The translations under genes and the position numbers were made by a program. A stretch of DNA of 63,852 bases from Variovorax sp. Root411 (GTDB lineage: Bacteria; Pseudomonadota; Gammaproteobacteria; Burkholderiales; Burkholderiaceae_C), in the NCBI RefSeq assembly GCF_001425205.1, contig NZ_LMDW01000007.1, forward strand, positions 1 through 63,852, given 5' to 3'. Each line of letters begins with the position of its first letter. Within the stretch, counting starts at the first letter, position 1. Below are positions 9,662 through 19,258 of this stretch, one piece after another. The notes below the pieces were generated by a model. That model did no database searches and was not told the DNA's origin. It was given only the letters and a program-made list of their open reading frames with translations.

Positions 9662-10765
9662 ATGCCTACAGAATCCACCACTTCATTATTCGCCAATCCA
9701 ACGACCGTGGCATTATTACGACGTCTAGCTCAAGATGTTCGCGCCAGATCAAATGATGATATTTCACCTCCGGGCCTGAGCCATGTGCTTTTGCAGATTC
9801 TTGAACTCATGATTTCCAGCCCCACCAGGTTTGACGAGTACGCAGGAATTAACGTTGAATGGATCGGGAACTCATTCTTGGGAGAAATAGGCAATTATTT
9901 CGAAGCCCCTCCGGATGCTCGGCCTGCAATTCTCAGATCTATATTCACTTCCGCATACCGCTTTATTTGTGAGCTCGAATTCACGCAACCCGGCGAGGCG
10001 AGTTTTGAAATTCATCGAATCATGAATTTCGTTCATGACAATCTCGATGGATTCACAGGAACCGATCGGCAGCAACTTGTGTACGCGTCATATGCAATGC
10101 CGGCTCAAGTAACAAAGAAATTGCTTGGTCATCCATCTATAGCCGAGTTCCGACAATTCTCAGAAACGATAGAAAAATCTCGAAAGCTGCGAGAAGAGTG
10201 GGATAAAAATTTAAAAGAGCGCTTAGCCCTTCTTGAAGGACTTGAAGCCAACATCAACAAATTAACATCGGAGTATAACTTTGTTGGCCTTGTTCATGGC
10301 TTTCAAAAACTCAAAGAACAAAAAGAAGATGAGCGTAAATTTTCTTTTAAATCACTTATAACGCTTGCAATCGCAATGGCACTACCGCCTTTGATCCAAC
10401 TAGGCTTTGTCACTCAGCACATTGATCTCATCGAGAGTCATAAAACAACCTTGGCATACACACTACCTACAATACTTGCAACGGAAGTGATATTGATATA
10501 TTTTTTTCGCGTTGTCCTCTCACAATTTCGATCCGTTAAAACACAATTACTGCAAATAGATTTGCGAATTTCCCTGTGCCAATTTATTGAAAGTTTTGCG
10601 GAATACGCTTCAAAGGCAAGAGATAAAGGTTCGACTGCTTTGAGCAAATTTGAGTCGCTGATATTTAGCAGCCTTGTCACCGACGAAGCAGGAATACCTT
10701 CAACCTTTGACGGGGCCGAACAAATTGCAAATTTAATTAGAAGCGTGCGGGGAGGTGATAAATAA
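9662..10765 (+). CDS. hypothetical membrane/coiled-coil protein in an AT-rich island
   Basis: 367 residues, unrecognised. Residues 1-160 are soluble and helical. Residues ~165-225 are a charged coiled coil (KLREEWDKNLKERLALLEGLE...). Two membrane helices follow (~231-251 and ~264-284) with a short loop between them, then a helical tail containing LRISLCQFIESFAEYASKARDK and KFESLIFSSLV. No enzyme motif is visible. Its AT content, A-ending codons and Lys/Ile/Asn use differ sharply from every neighbour, indicating transfer. The ATG has no clear Shine-Dalgarno sequence. It stands alone between an AraC gene and the MFS pair. The layout of large soluble N-domain, coiled coil and two-helix anchor resembles single-gene defence or membrane-sensor proteins, but that is only a guess. 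Confidence 0.75.
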   Translation: MPTESTTSLFANPTTVALLRRLAQDVRARSNDDISPPGLSHVLLQILELMISSPTRFDEYAGINVEWIGNSFLGEIGNYFEAPPDARPAILRSIFTSAYRFICELEFTQPGEASFEIHRIMNFVHDNLDGFTGTDRQQLVYASYAMPAQVTKKLLGHPSIAEFRQFSETIEKSRKLREEWDKNLKERLALLEGLEANINKLTSEYNFVGLVHGFQKLKEQKEDERKFSFKSLITLAIAMALPPLIQLGFVTQHIDLIESHKTTLAYTLPTILATEVILIYFFRVVLSQFRSVKTQLLQIDLRISLCQFIESFAEYASKARDKGSTALSKFESLIFSSLVTDEAGIPSTFDGAEQIANLIRSVRGGDK

Positions 10766-10960
10766 AAATGCAAAATCGTTTAATCAACTCGTATTAACAA
10801 ACGCATCTATCATCCTGATGACGAATTCCTCGAGTAAGTTTCTTGGCATGAACATTGCCACTTATTTTTGATCTCAAAGCAACTATCTTCTTCCTCACCC
10901 ACCATTTATCCGCAAAGGTAACCGCAAGACACTCCTCTACATCCAAGAAGGAGTGCTCTC
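10766..10960. other. AT-rich right flank of the island and MFS leader
   Basis: Non-coding; composition returns to genome average by about 10960. It ends with AAGAAGGAG, the ribosome site of the MFS gene. Any promoter for the MFS pair must lie here or in acquired sequence. Confidence 0.35.
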
Positions 10961-12163
10961 ATGCCAATCGCCCTACTCGCGCTGACCCTCAGCGCCTTCG
11001 CCATCGGAACGACCGAGTTCGTCATCGTTGGCCTCATCCCCACAGTCGCCGCCGACCTCCACATCGGCCTCCCCTCCGCCGGCCTGCTGGTCAGCCTCTA
11101 CGCACTGGGTGTCGCCATCGGCGCGCCGGTACTCACCGCGCTCACGGGCAAGCTGCCGCGCAAGGCGCTGCTGCTCGGGCTGATGGCGCTGTTCACGGTC
11201 GGCAATCTGCTGGCGTGGAAGGCGCCGAGTTATGAATCGCTGATTGCCGCTCGCGTGCTCACGGGGCTGGCGCACGGGGTGTTCTTCTCCATCGGCTCGA
11301 CGATTGCCACCGGCCTGGTGCCGAAGGAAAAAGCGGCGAGCGCCATCGCGATCATGTTCACTGGCCTCACGGTGGCGCTGGTCACGGGTGTGCCGCTGGG
11401 CACGTTCATCGGGCAGCACTTCGGCTGGCGCGAGACTTTCCTGGCGGTATCTGCGCTGGGCGTTATCGCGTTCATCGGCAGTTGGGTCTTCGTGCCCGGC
11501 AACATCCGCCACACGCCGCCGGCCTCGCTGGCGCAGCAGGCCAAGGTGCTGGCCGAGCCGCGCCTGCTGCTGGTGTATGCCAAGACGGCCATCGGCTATG
11601 GCGGCTCGTTCATTCCGTTCACGTTCCTCGCGCCGATCCTTACCGACGTGTCTGGCTTCAGCGCGGGCGCGGTGGGCTGGGTGATGCTGGTGTACGGCGT
11701 GTCGGTGGCGGTGGGCAACATCTGGGGCGGCAAGCTGGCCGATCGCATGGGGCCGATTCCGGCGCTGAAGATCATCTTCGCGCTGCTGGCCGCGGTGCTG
11801 CTGGTGTTCAACTTCGCGGCGCCGCACAAGTGGCTGGCGCTGGTGGCGGTGCTGATGTGGGGCGCGGTGGCTTTCGGCAACGTGCCGGGCCTGCAGGTGT
11901 ACGTGGTGAAGCAGGCCGAGCGCTTCACGCCGCAGGCGGTGGACGTGGCCTCGGGCCTGAACATCGCGGCGTTCAATCTGGGCATTGCGGGTGCGGCCTG
12001 GGCTGGCGGGCTGATCGTGACGCACCTCGGGCTGATGCACACGCCGTGGATCGGTGCGCTGGTGGTGCTGCTCTCGCTGGCCCTCACGCAATGGAGCGGC
12101 ACGCTCGACCGCCGCGCGGGCATTCCGGTTCGCGCTTCGGGGCCGGTGCCTGTCGGTCACTGA
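10961..12163 (+). CDS. MFS transporter, DHA1 family (AraJ/YdhP-like sugar or drug efflux)
   Basis: 400 residues with twelve predicted membrane helices. The N-terminus [20 protein letters not shown] is the hallmark of the AraJ/YdhP/YbcL-type exporters; the motif-A region is [11 protein letters not shown] after helix 2. Ribosome site GAAGGAG precedes ATG 10961. The aldo/keto reductase begins 43 bp downstream on the same strand, so the two are probably one transcript: proton-driven export of a small molecule plus carbonyl reduction. Substrate unknown. Confidence 0.88.
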   Translation: MPIALLALTLSAFAIGTTEFVIVGLIPTVAADLHIGLPSAGLLVSLYALGVAIGAPVLTALTGKLPRKALLLGLMALFTVGNLLAWKAPSYESLIAARVLTGLAHGVFFSIGSTIATGLVPKEKAASAIAIMFTGLTVALVTGVPLGTFIGQHFGWRETFLAVSALGVIAFIGSWVFVPGNIRHTPPASLAQQAKVLAEPRLLLVYAKTAIGYGGSFIPFTFLAPILTDVSGFSAGAVGWVMLVYGVSVAVGNIWGGKLADRMGPIPALKIIFALLAAVLLVFNFAAPHKWLALVAVLMWGAVAFGNVPGLQVYVVKQAERFTPQAVDVASGLNIAAFNLGIAGAAWAGGLIVTHLGLMHTPWIGALVVLLSLALTQWSGTLDRRAGIPVRASGPVPVGH

Positions 12164-12206
12164 GCTTCGCTTTCTTCCCCTCTTTTCAAACGCACAGGAA
12201 CACACC

Positions 12207-13028
12207 ATGAACACGAACATCGGCAACCCCATTCCCGCCTTCGGCCTCGGCACCTTCCGCCTGAAGGGCCAAGTGGTCATCGACTCGGTGAAGAACGGCC
12301 TCGACGTGGGCTACCGCGCGATCGACACGGCGCAGATCTACGGCAATGAAGCCGAGGTAGGCCAGGCCATTGCCGAAAGCGGCGTGGCGCGCAGCAGCCT
12401 CTTCATCACCACCAAGATCTGGACCGACAACTACGCGAAAGACAAGCTGGTGCCTAGTCTGAAAGACAGCCTCGCCAAGCTGCGCACGGACCACGTCGAC
12501 CTGACGCTGATCCACTGGCCCTCGCCCGGCAATGCGGTGCCGGTGGCGGAGTTCATGGGCGCGCTGGCCGAGGCCAAGGCGCAGGGGCTCACGAAGCACA
12601 TCGGCGTGTCGAACTTCAACATCGCGCTGATGAAGGAAGCCATCGCGGCCGTGGGCGCGCAACATATCGCCACCAACCAGATCGAGCTGCACCCTTATCT
12701 GCAGAACCGCAAGGTGGCGGAGTTCGCGAAGAGCGTGGGCATCCACATCACCTCGTACATGACGCTGGCGTACGGCAAGGTGCTGAACGATCCCGTGATC
12801 GAGGCGATTGCGAAGGCGCACGACGCCACGGCCGCGCAGGTGGTGCTGGCGTGGGCGATGCAGCTGGGCTACGCGGTGATTCCGTCGTCCACCCGGCGCG
12901 CGAACCTCGAAGGCAATCTGAAGGCGCAGCAACTGCGCCTGACGGATGCGGAGATGGCGCAGATTGCGGCACTCGACCGCGGCGAGCGGCTCACCGATCC
13001 GGCGGGCCTTTCGCCGGCCTGGGACTGA
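12207..13028 (+). CDS. aldo/keto reductase, 2,5-diketo-D-gluconate reductase B-like
   Basis: 273 residues, full-length (beta/alpha)8 aldo-keto reductase of the DkgB type. The family signature is present: Asp and Tyr of the tetrad in [14 protein letters not shown], Lys in FITTKIW, His in LTLIHWPSP; the NADPH-binding end is [14 protein letters not shown]. It reduces small aldehydes and ketones with NADPH in the cytoplasm. Start ATG 12207 aligns with the family start. Likely co-transcribed with the MFS exporter. Confidence 0.88.
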   Translation: MNTNIGNPIPAFGLGTFRLKGQVVIDSVKNGLDVGYRAIDTAQIYGNEAEVGQAIAESGVARSSLFITTKIWTDNYAKDKLVPSLKDSLAKLRTDHVDLTLIHWPSPGNAVPVAEFMGALAEAKAQGLTKHIGVSNFNIALMKEAIAAVGAQHIATNQIELHPYLQNRKVAEFAKSVGIHITSYMTLAYGKVLNDPVIEAIAKAHDATAAQVVLAWAMQLGYAVIPSSTRRANLEGNLKAQQLRLTDAEMAQIAALDRGERLTDPAGLSPAWD

Positions 13029-13074
13029 TCAACGGCCCCGCGCTACACCGCGCCCGACCCCACAATCGGCCGTC

Positions 13075-13467
13075 ATGCACGGATACCGCCATCTTCTGCC
13101 TCTTGCGCTGCTCGCCGCGTCGGCACACTGCCTGTCTTCCACGGGCATCGACCAGATGCGCTCCAACGACGTGAGCCACGGCCTCTACGAAATACGGGAA
13201 GAAGCCCGCAATTTCGTCGCGCGGGAGAACGCGAGGCATCGCGATCAATGGGAGGTGCTGGAGCCCAACCTGAAGGTCTTTGTTCCGAAATGCGCAGTGC
13301 CGCTGAAAGCGCGATGGGACGCGATCCGGTGGCACGTGGTGTCGAGGAGCGGGGAACCGTCGCAACGCAGCCGCCGCGTGGTCGCCGTGGCATGCACGCG
13401 CACCTCGAGCAGCGCCTCGCCCGCATGGGATGTGCACGTTCCGGTGGTGCAACGCGCGGGCAACTGA
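13075..13467 (+). CDS. putative secreted protein of unknown function
   Basis: 130 residues with an N-terminal hydrophobic segment (LLPLALLAASAHC) that looks like a signal peptide; the Cys could be a weak lipobox. Two further Cys residues (KCAVPL and VACTRT) could pair. The remainder matches nothing I recognise. It lies 46 bp after the aldo/keto reductase and is convergent with the esterase gene. Confidence 0.5.
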   Translation: MHGYRHLLPLALLAASAHCLSSTGIDQMRSNDVSHGLYEIREEARNFVARENARHRDQWEVLEPNLKVFVPKCAVPLKARWDAIRWHVVSRSGEPSQRSRRVVAVACTRTSSSASPAWDVHVPVVQRAGN

Positions 13468-13515
13468 TCAGTCGCCCCTTGGCAAGGCCGCGCCCGGAGC
13501 GGGGCTCCGTTGCCT

Positions 13516-14508
13516 TCAGCGATCGGGGTGAGAGCCGGGCAGCAGTTGCGAGCGCAGCCACGCGGCGAGGTCGGCCATCACCTGGGTGCCCTGTGCCGAT
13601 ACCGCGGTGAAGTGAATGCAGGCGTGAATCGCGCTGGGGTAGTGGCGATGCTCGGTCGGCACGCCGGCCTGCCCGATGCGCAATGCCAGCGCAACGCCTT
13701 CATCGCGTAGCGGGTCGTGGCCCATGGTGGCCAACCAGGTGGGCGGCAGCGTGTTCAGTGCCGGCGCGTGCAGCAAGGCGAAATCGGGGTGCCGCGCGAG
13801 TTCTTGCCGACCGCCGAGGTAGCAGTCGATGAACCATTGCATGACGCCGGTGGTAAGGAACTTGCCCTCGCCGTTCTCGGCCATCGAAGGGCTCGGTTCG
13901 CTGTAGTGCTGCGCGACGGGATAGATGAGGCCCAGTGCACGCGGCGCAATCGTGCCGGCTACACGCAGCGCCGCCACGGTGGCGAGCTGCGCGCCCGCGC
14001 TGTCGCCGGCCAGCGCGATGCGCGACGGATCGGCACCGAGCTCGCGCGCGTGCGCGGCCACCCAGCGCAGCGCGCAGGCCACGTCGTCCACCGCCGCTGG
14101 AAAGAGATGTTCGGGCGCCAGCCGGTAGTCCACCGCGACCACCACCGCGGCCACGTCGTGGCACAGGGTGCGGCAGACCTTGTCGTGGGTTTCGAGGTCG
14201 CCGATCACGAAGCCGCCACCGTGCACGTAGAGCAGCAACGGAAGCGGCCCCTGCTGGGCGTCGGGCTGGTAGATGCGCAGCGTCAACGGGCTGCTGGGCC
14301 CGTCGATGACGCGGTCGTTCGCCGACGCGATGGCCGGCGCCGGCAGGCCGAGGCCGGCGGCCAGGTCGCGGTAGACCTGGCGCGCCACCGGCGGCGGCAG
14401 CGACTCCAGCGGCGGGTGGCCCTGGGCCGCGGCCTGCGCCAGGAAGCCGGCCAGCGCCGGGTCCAGAGGCGCGGTGTCGAGCATGGTGGAGGTGGCGGTG
14501 TGGCTCAT
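13516..14508 (-). CDS. alpha/beta hydrolase, hormone-sensitive-lipase (HSL) family esterase
   Basis: 330 residues. The HSL oxyanion motif HGGGF and nucleophile motif GDSAG are both present, separated by the usual ~75 residues; catalytic Asp and His are probably in HDPLRDEG and AIHACIHF. Cytoplasmic esterase of small acyl or aryl esters. Last gene of the operon ALDH-SDR-esterase, 6 bp after the SDR stop, so it probably acts on an ester or lactone of the same aromatic pathway. Confidence 0.88.
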   Translation of the reverse strand: MSHTATSTMLDTAPLDPALAGFLAQAAAQGHPPLESLPPPVARQVYRDLAAGLGLPAPAIASANDRVIDGPSSPLTLRIYQPDAQQGPLPLLLYVHGGGFVIGDLETHDKVCRTLCHDVAAVVVAVDYRLAPEHLFPAAVDDVACALRWVAAHARELGADPSRIALAGDSAGAQLATVAALRVAGTIAPRALGLIYPVAQHYSEPSPSMAENGEGKFLTTGVMQWFIDCYLGGRQELARHPDFALLHAPALNTLPPTWLATMGHDPLRDEGVALALRIGQAGVPTEHRHYPSAIHACIHFTAVSAQGTQVMADLAAWLRSQLLPGSHPDR

Positions 14509-14514
14509 CGCGGC

Positions 14515-15282
14515 TCAGATGTAGGTCGATGCCAGTCCGCCGTCGACCGGAATGTTCGCGCCGCTGATCCAGCGCGCCTGTTCGCTGCACAGCCACGCGA
14601 TCACCGGCGCGATCTCGTCGGCGAAGCCGGGGCGCAGCATGCGGTGCGCATCGGCCTGCACCCGCTCCTGGCCGAGCATGCTCACGAAGTCGCCCAGGAT
14701 GGGCGTGAACACCGGGCCCGGCGCGACGCAGTTCATGCGCACGCCGTGCTCGAGAAACCATTTCTGCGACTGCGTGGCGCTCCAGACGATCAGCGCTTCC
14801 TTGAAGTACTGGTAGCAAGTCTCCTGCGGCACGGGGTGGTCGCGCAGCCAGTGGGCGCCGGCCTCGAAGCCCTGCGCTGCGGCCAGGGCCTTGTGCGGCG
14901 CCAGGCGCTGCGGCCATTCGGCGCCGAGGATGGAGGCCACGTTGACGATGGAACCGCCACGCGGGATGCGCGGCAGCACCTGCTCGGTCAGATGGCGCAG
15001 GCCCAGGTAGTTGACGTCGGCAACCAGCTTCACGGGCGCCGTGCCGGGCACGCCGGCGATATTGCACAGCGCGTCGAAGCGCTCGGGCAATTGCGCCACG
15101 GCCGCATCGATGGCGGCGACGGAACTCAGGTCGGCCTTGACGAAGCCGTCGAGCGTGAGGCTGGGGTCGTTGCGGTCCATGCCGATGACGCGGGCGCCGG
15201 CAAAGCGCGCGATGCGCACCACCTCGGCGCCGATGCCCGACGACACGCCGGTGACGACGATGGTTTTTCCTTGAAGCTGCAT
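14515..15282 (-). CDS. SDR family oxidoreductase, coniferyl-alcohol dehydrogenase-like
   Basis: 255 residues, classical short-chain dehydrogenase: NAD-binding TGVSSGIG at residues ~11-18, N-I-A-G motif (CNIAGVPG), catalytic Ser in NVASILG, and Tyr/Lys in CYQYFKEAL. Length and the shortened central part match the coniferyl-alcohol dehydrogenase (CalA) group, which oxidises aryl allylic alcohols to aldehydes. It lies 34 bp downstream of the aldehyde dehydrogenase, which would take the next step. The exact substrate is inferred, not shown. Confidence 0.8.
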   Translation of the reverse strand: MQLQGKTIVVTGVSSGIGAEVVRIARFAGARVIGMDRNDPSLTLDGFVKADLSSVAAIDAAVAQLPERFDALCNIAGVPGTAPVKLVADVNYLGLRHLTEQVLPRIPRGGSIVNVASILGAEWPQRLAPHKALAAAQGFEAGAHWLRDHPVPQETCYQYFKEALIVWSATQSQKWFLEHGVRMNCVAPGPVFTPILGDFVSMLGQERVQADAHRMLRPGFADEIAPVIAWLCSEQARWISGANIPVDGGLASTYI

Positions 15283-15316
15283 GAAATGTCTCCTTTGTGG
15301 GTTCGGTCGCTGGCGC

Positions 15317-16792
15317 TCAGAACGGATAGGCGTGCGCCGCCTGCTTGATGGTCAGCCACTGCCACTGGGTGTATTCCTCCCAGTCGGCCGGGCCGCCCAC
15401 GCTGCTGCCGTTGCCGGCGATGCCGGGGCCGCCGAAGGGGTTGACGCATTCGTCGTTGACGGTCTGGTCGTTGATGTGGACCATGCCGGAGTTCAACTGC
15501 GCGGCCATCGCCATGGCACGCCCGATCGAGGGCGAGATCACCGCCGAGGCCAGGCTGCCCTGGTGGTTGTTGGCCAGGGCCACGGCCTCGTCGTCGGTGC
15601 TGAAGGTGATGATGTTGGCGACGGGGCCGAACACTTCCTCGTCGTACACGCGCATGCCGGCCTTCACGCCCGCCAGCACGGTGGGCTTGTAGAACAGGCC
15701 GTCGCTGCTGCCGCCGGCCAGCAGCTGCGCGCCGGCCGCGATGCTGTCTTGCACGATGGCGTGCACGCGGTCGCGCTGCTTCGCGTCGATCAGCGGCCCC
15801 AGGGCCACCTGGCCGCTGGCGCCGTCGCCCACCGGCAGGTGCTGGGCCTTCGCGACCAGCCGCTGCGTGAAGGCGGCGGCGATGCTCTCGTGCACGATGA
15901 TGCGATTGGTCGCCATGCAGATCTGGCCCTGGTGCAGGTACGCGCCCCAGGCGGCGTTGCTGGCTGCGATGTCGAGATCGGCGTCTTCCAGCACGATCAG
16001 CGAGTTGGCGCCGCCCAGCTCCAGCGTGACCTTCTTCAGGTGGCGCCCGGCCAGTTCGCCGATGCGCCGGCCCACGGCGGGCGAGCCGGTGAAGGCGATC
16101 ATCGGCACGCGCGCATCGGTCACCAGCGCTTCACCGGCGGCAGCGTCGCCGGGCAGCACCTGCAGCAGGCCGGGCGGCAGGCCTGCCTCTTCGAACACGC
16201 GGGCGATCATGAAGCCGCCGCTCACCGGTGTGCGCGAGTCGGGCTTGATCACCACGGCGTTGCCCGCCGCAAGAGCCGGCGCCACGGTGCGAAGGGTGAG
16301 GATGAGCGGAAAGTTGAAGGGCGAGATCACGCCCACCACGCCCCGCGGCACGCGCCGCGCCAGACTGGTGGTGCCGCTCGCGCTCGGCAGCACCTGGCCC
16401 TGCGCCTGCAGGGGCATGGCGGCCGCCAGGTGGCACAGGGTGATGGCCTCGCGCGCCTCGTGCTGGCCCTTGGGCAGGATGGCACCCGTCTCGCGGGCGA
16501 CGTACAGCGCCAGTTCGTCGAAGTGCTGCTGGAACAGGGCCGCGGCCCGATGGAACACCGCGGCCTTCTCGCGCGGCGCAACCTGCGCCCAGCTTTTCTG
16601 CGCTTGCGCCGCGGCGGCCGTGGCCAGCCCCATGTCCTGCGCATCGGCGATGCCGACGGCCGCCATCACCTGGCCCGTGGCCGGCTCGACGACGTCGCGC
16701 ACACCACCTGCGGACGCGACCCACGCGCCGTTGAACACCTTGCCGGCCCAGGCTGCCGGGTCCAGGAACGCCGGCTTCTGCGAAACATCCAT
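15317..16792 (-). CDS. aldehyde dehydrogenase, benzaldehyde/vanillin dehydrogenase-like
   Basis: 491 residues, complete ALDH: substrate-side SPFNFPLILTLRTVAPALAAG, NAD-binding FTGSPAVGRRIGE, catalytic Glu in LELGGANS and catalytic Cys in GQICMATNR. The sequence style (HQGQICMATNRIIVH, KTVxLELGGA) is that of benzaldehyde and vanillin dehydrogenases oxidising aryl aldehydes to acids with NAD(P). First gene after a sigma-54 promoter; with the SDR it forms an alcohol-to-acid pair. Confidence 0.85.
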   Translation of the reverse strand: MDVSQKPAFLDPAAWAGKVFNGAWVASAGGVRDVVEPATGQVMAAVGIADAQDMGLATAAAAQAQKSWAQVAPREKAAVFHRAAALFQQHFDELALYVARETGAILPKGQHEAREAITLCHLAAAMPLQAQGQVLPSASGTTSLARRVPRGVVGVISPFNFPLILTLRTVAPALAAGNAVVIKPDSRTPVSGGFMIARVFEEAGLPPGLLQVLPGDAAAGEALVTDARVPMIAFTGSPAVGRRIGELAGRHLKKVTLELGGANSLIVLEDADLDIAASNAAWGAYLHQGQICMATNRIIVHESIAAAFTQRLVAKAQHLPVGDGASGQVALGPLIDAKQRDRVHAIVQDSIAAGAQLLAGGSSDGLFYKPTVLAGVKAGMRVYDEEVFGPVANIITFSTDDEAVALANNHQGSLASAVISPSIGRAMAMAAQLNSGMVHINDQTVNDECVNPFGGPGIAGNGSSVGGPADWEEYTQWQWLTIKQAAHAYPF

Positions 16793-16863
16793 GACTCACC
16801 CCTTGCGAAAAAAAGTTGATCGGCTGCCCGCGGGCGGAAATGCGCGCGGCACTGCCTTCTTTT

Positions 16864-16880
16864 CGCAACGGGCGTACCAG
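16864..16880 (-). promoter_or_regulatory. sigma-54 (-24/-12) promoter of the aldehyde/alcohol dehydrogenase operon
   Basis: Minus strand reads CTGGTACG-CCCG-TTGCG: GG of the -24 box and GC of the -12 box are 12 bp apart, matching the consensus TGGCACG-N4-TTGC at all but one or two positions. Transcription would begin near 16853, about 60 bp before the aldehyde dehydrogenase start. The divergent gene at 17043 encodes a sigma-54 activator, which supports the call. Confidence 0.75.
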
Positions 16881-17007
16881 CGGCGCTACGGTGGGGTGGC
16901 CCGACGCCGCCGCGCGACGGTGTTTTTCATTGGGGGATTAGGGGGATTCCCGAGGCTGTACTGGTTATCCGGAATAACTGGTTTACCCTGCCCTGCGGTT
17001 TCACCAA

Positions 17008-17062
17008 ATGATCAAAAATCGGCCACTCGTTTTCACCAAACGATGAGCTGCAAATTGATCAA
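17008..17062. promoter_or_regulatory. candidate upstream activator sites for the divergent sigma-54 regulator
   Basis: Two TGATCA palindromes in A/T context: CAAATGATCAAAA (17009-17014 core) and CAAATTGATCAAAA (TTGATCAA at 17055-17062), also framed by a repeated TTTCACCAAA. XylR/DmpR activators bind sites of the form TTGATCAA, and the distance of about 130-185 bp upstream of the -24 box is usual. The second site lies inside the first codons of the regulator gene. Confidence 0.5.
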
Positions 17063-18824
17063 AACCACCAACTCACCGCTCCCGGAGCGGATCTCCCTGG
17101 CCGACGTGGCGCGTGCCACCGGCGCCGCGCTGGGCCGCTTCGAGGCCTCGCACGTGGGCAGCGAAGAGCATCCGACGATTGCCGACATCAGCGAATGCCT
17201 GTTCTTTTCGCCCGGCGACGGCCGCATCTGGCTGCAGGATCAACGCATGGTGCTGCTGCATACCGAGGCGCTGGGATCCCTGCGGCGCGAGCTGATCGAC
17301 AGCCTGGGCCAGGAGAAGGCCCGCGGCCTGTTCACGCGCGCGGGCTACGTCAGCGGCGCGCGCGACGCGCAGCTGGTGCGCAAGCATTGGCCCGACGCCG
17401 AGCCGGCCGCGGCCGCCATGGCCGGCACCCGCCTGCATGCTCTGGAAGGCCTGGTGAAAGTCGAGTTGGTGCACGCGCGCTATGACCCCGAGACCTCGGA
17501 CTACGAGGGCGAATTCATCTGGCACCACTCGATCGAAGACGACGAGCACATCGCGGCCTACGGCATCGGCGGCTCGCCGGCCTGCTGGATGCAGGTGGGT
17601 TATGCCACCGGCTACGTCAGCACGCTGTTCGGGCGGCTGGTGGTGTTCCGCGAAGTCGCCTGCCGCTCGATGGGCGAGAGCCAATGCCGCGTGATCGGCA
17701 AATCGGCCGAGCGCTGGGACGATGTGGAAGAAGACATGCGCTACCTGCGTGCGCGCGACTTTGTCGGCGCGGCGCAATACGACGGTGTGGGCGGCGCGGA
17801 GCCGCAGGCCGCGGCGTTGCCCACGCCGCCGCGCAAGAACGACGCGATGGTGGGCGCATCATCGGCTTTCAACGCGGCCTGCCACCTGCTGCATCGCGTC
17901 GCGCCAACCACGGCCACCGTGCTTTTCACCGGCGAGTCCGGCGTCGGCAAGGAAAAGTTCGCGAGCATGCTGCACAGCATCGGCCCGCGTCGCGACAAGC
18001 CCTTCATCGCGGTGAATTGCGCGGCCATTCCGGAGACGCTGATCGAGTCCGAGCTGTTCGGCGTGGAGCGCGGCGCCTACACGGGCGCCGGCGCGGCGCG
18101 GCCGGGACGCTTCGAGCGCGCCCACGGCGGCACGCTGTTCCTGGACGAGATCGGCACGCTGAGCTACGCGGCCCAGGGCAAGCTGCTGCGCACGCTGCAG
18201 GAGGGCGAAGTCGAGCGCGTGGGCGGCACGCGCAGCATCCAGGTCGACACGCGCGTGGTCGCGGCCACCAACGTCGATCTGCGCCAGGCCGTGCGCGAGG
18301 GCAAGTTTCGCGACGACCTGTTCTTCCGGCTCAACGTCTTTCCCATTCACCTGCCGCCGCTGCGCGAGCGGCGCGACGACGTGCCGCTTTTGATGAGCCA
18401 TTTCCTGCAGCACTACGGCCGCAAGCACGGCCGGCGGGTCGCCGGCTTCACGCAGGCCGCCGTCAAGGCGCTTCTGAACTACGACTACCCCGGCAACATC
18501 CGCGAACTGCAGAACCTGATCGAGCGCGCCGTGATCGTCGCCCCCGAGGGTGGCCTGCTCGAAGTTCACCACCTGTTCACGAGCGGCGAGACGCTGGACA
18601 AGAACGTGCTGTCGGTGCGGCCCGATGGCCACCTGGCTGGCGCCGCCAGCACCAGCACCAGCACCAATGCCAGCGCCAGTTCATTGGGACAGATGGAAGA
18701 GACGCTGATACGCCGTGCGCTGGAGCAATGCGGGGGAAACATTTCCGCGGCAGCGCGTGTGCTGGGCGTCACGCGCCCCCAGCTCGCCTACCGTGCGCGC
18801 AAACGCGGCATCGTCACGCGCTGA
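17043..18824 (+). CDS. sigma-54-dependent transcriptional activator, XylR/DmpR type with V4R domain
   Basis: 593 residues. Residues ~20-125 are a XylR_N-type effector domain, ~150-220 a V4R small-molecule domain ending in [13 protein letters not shown], ~270-500 the AAA+ domain with Walker A GESGVGKE (~297), sigma-54 contact loop GAYTGA (~344, Tyr for the usual Phe) and DEIG Walker B (~369), then a Ser/Thr/Ala linker and a Fis-type HTH ([21 protein letters not shown]). Such proteins sense aromatic compounds directly. It is divergent from the alcohol/aldehyde dehydrogenase operon, which has a sigma-54 promoter. The ATG has no strong ribosome site but overlaps (ATGA) the end of a 12-codon frame beginning at 17008. 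Confidence 0.9.
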   Translation: MSCKLIKTTNSPLPERISLADVARATGAALGRFEASHVGSEEHPTIADISECLFFSPGDGRIWLQDQRMVLLHTEALGSLRRELIDSLGQEKARGLFTRAGYVSGARDAQLVRKHWPDAEPAAAAMAGTRLHALEGLVKVELVHARYDPETSDYEGEFIWHHSIEDDEHIAAYGIGGSPACWMQVGYATGYVSTLFGRLVVFREVACRSMGESQCRVIGKSAERWDDVEEDMRYLRARDFVGAAQYDGVGGAEPQAAALPTPPRKNDAMVGASSAFNAACHLLHRVAPTTATVLFTGESGVGKEKFASMLHSIGPRRDKPFIAVNCAAIPETLIESELFGVERGAYTGAGAARPGRFERAHGGTLFLDEIGTLSYAAQGKLLRTLQEGEVERVGGTRSIQVDTRVVAATNVDLRQAVREGKFRDDLFFRLNVFPIHLPPLRERRDDVPLLMSHFLQHYGRKHGRRVAGFTQAAVKALLNYDYPGNIRELQNLIERAVIVAPEGGLLEVHHLFTSGETLDKNVLSVRPDGHLAGAASTSTSTNASASSLGQMEETLIRRALEQCGGNISAAARVLGVTRPQLAYRARKRGIVTR

Positions 18825-18926
18825 CGGCCGCCTGCGCCTGCCGGCGCCGTGACTGCATTTGTCGATTTGCCCCACAAGCACTCCGGTGCTTCAATGTCGG
18901 CTCTTGCTTTGACGAAGGAGACTTCC

Positions 18927-19241
18927 ATGGCCTACGAAGCGCGATACGTCTTGCGACCCAACCCCGGAGCCGATCTCGGGACCGTCATCGAAGCCCTGAA
19001 GGTGGGCGCGGCACTCTGGAAGAAGCATGGTGCGCCCAACCCGCAGCTATGGAGCGTGGCCGCCGGCGAACTGGGCAACTATGTCCTGACCGTCCAGTTC
19101 GAGAATGCGGTCGCATACGCGAAGGTCACGGACCCGCTGTCAGCCGACCCCGAATTCCGCCGCTGGCAAGCGGACAACGTCCAGTCCGGAGCGTTCACGT
19201 GGGTACGCAGCAACCTGATGCGCGAGCTGCCTCTGCCCTGA
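18927..19241 (+). CDS. small conserved protein, probable dimeric alpha/beta-barrel fold
   Basis: 104 residues; AAGGAG ribosome site fixes the start at ATG 18927. The pattern of strand (YEARYVLRPNPG), helix (TVIEALKVGAALWKKHG), strand (LWSVAAGELGNYVLTVQF), helix (FRRWQADN), strand resembles NIPSNAP/ABM-type dimeric barrels, but no catalytic residue is recognisable. Monocistronic between the activator and the hemerythrin-like gene. Function unknown. Confidence 0.6.
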   Translation: MAYEARYVLRPNPGADLGTVIEALKVGAALWKKHGAPNPQLWSVAAGELGNYVLTVQFENAVAYAKVTDPLSADPEFRRWQADNVQSGAFTWVRSNLMRELPLP

Positions 19242-19258
19242 AGCCACCGTGGTCGCGC

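Noticed and set aside
18650..18690. Short CCAGCA tandem repeat as a CRISPR or regulatory repeat
   Set aside because: It encodes a Ser/Thr/Ala linker in the activator; no spacers. No CRISPR array or tRNA gene was found anywhere in the window.
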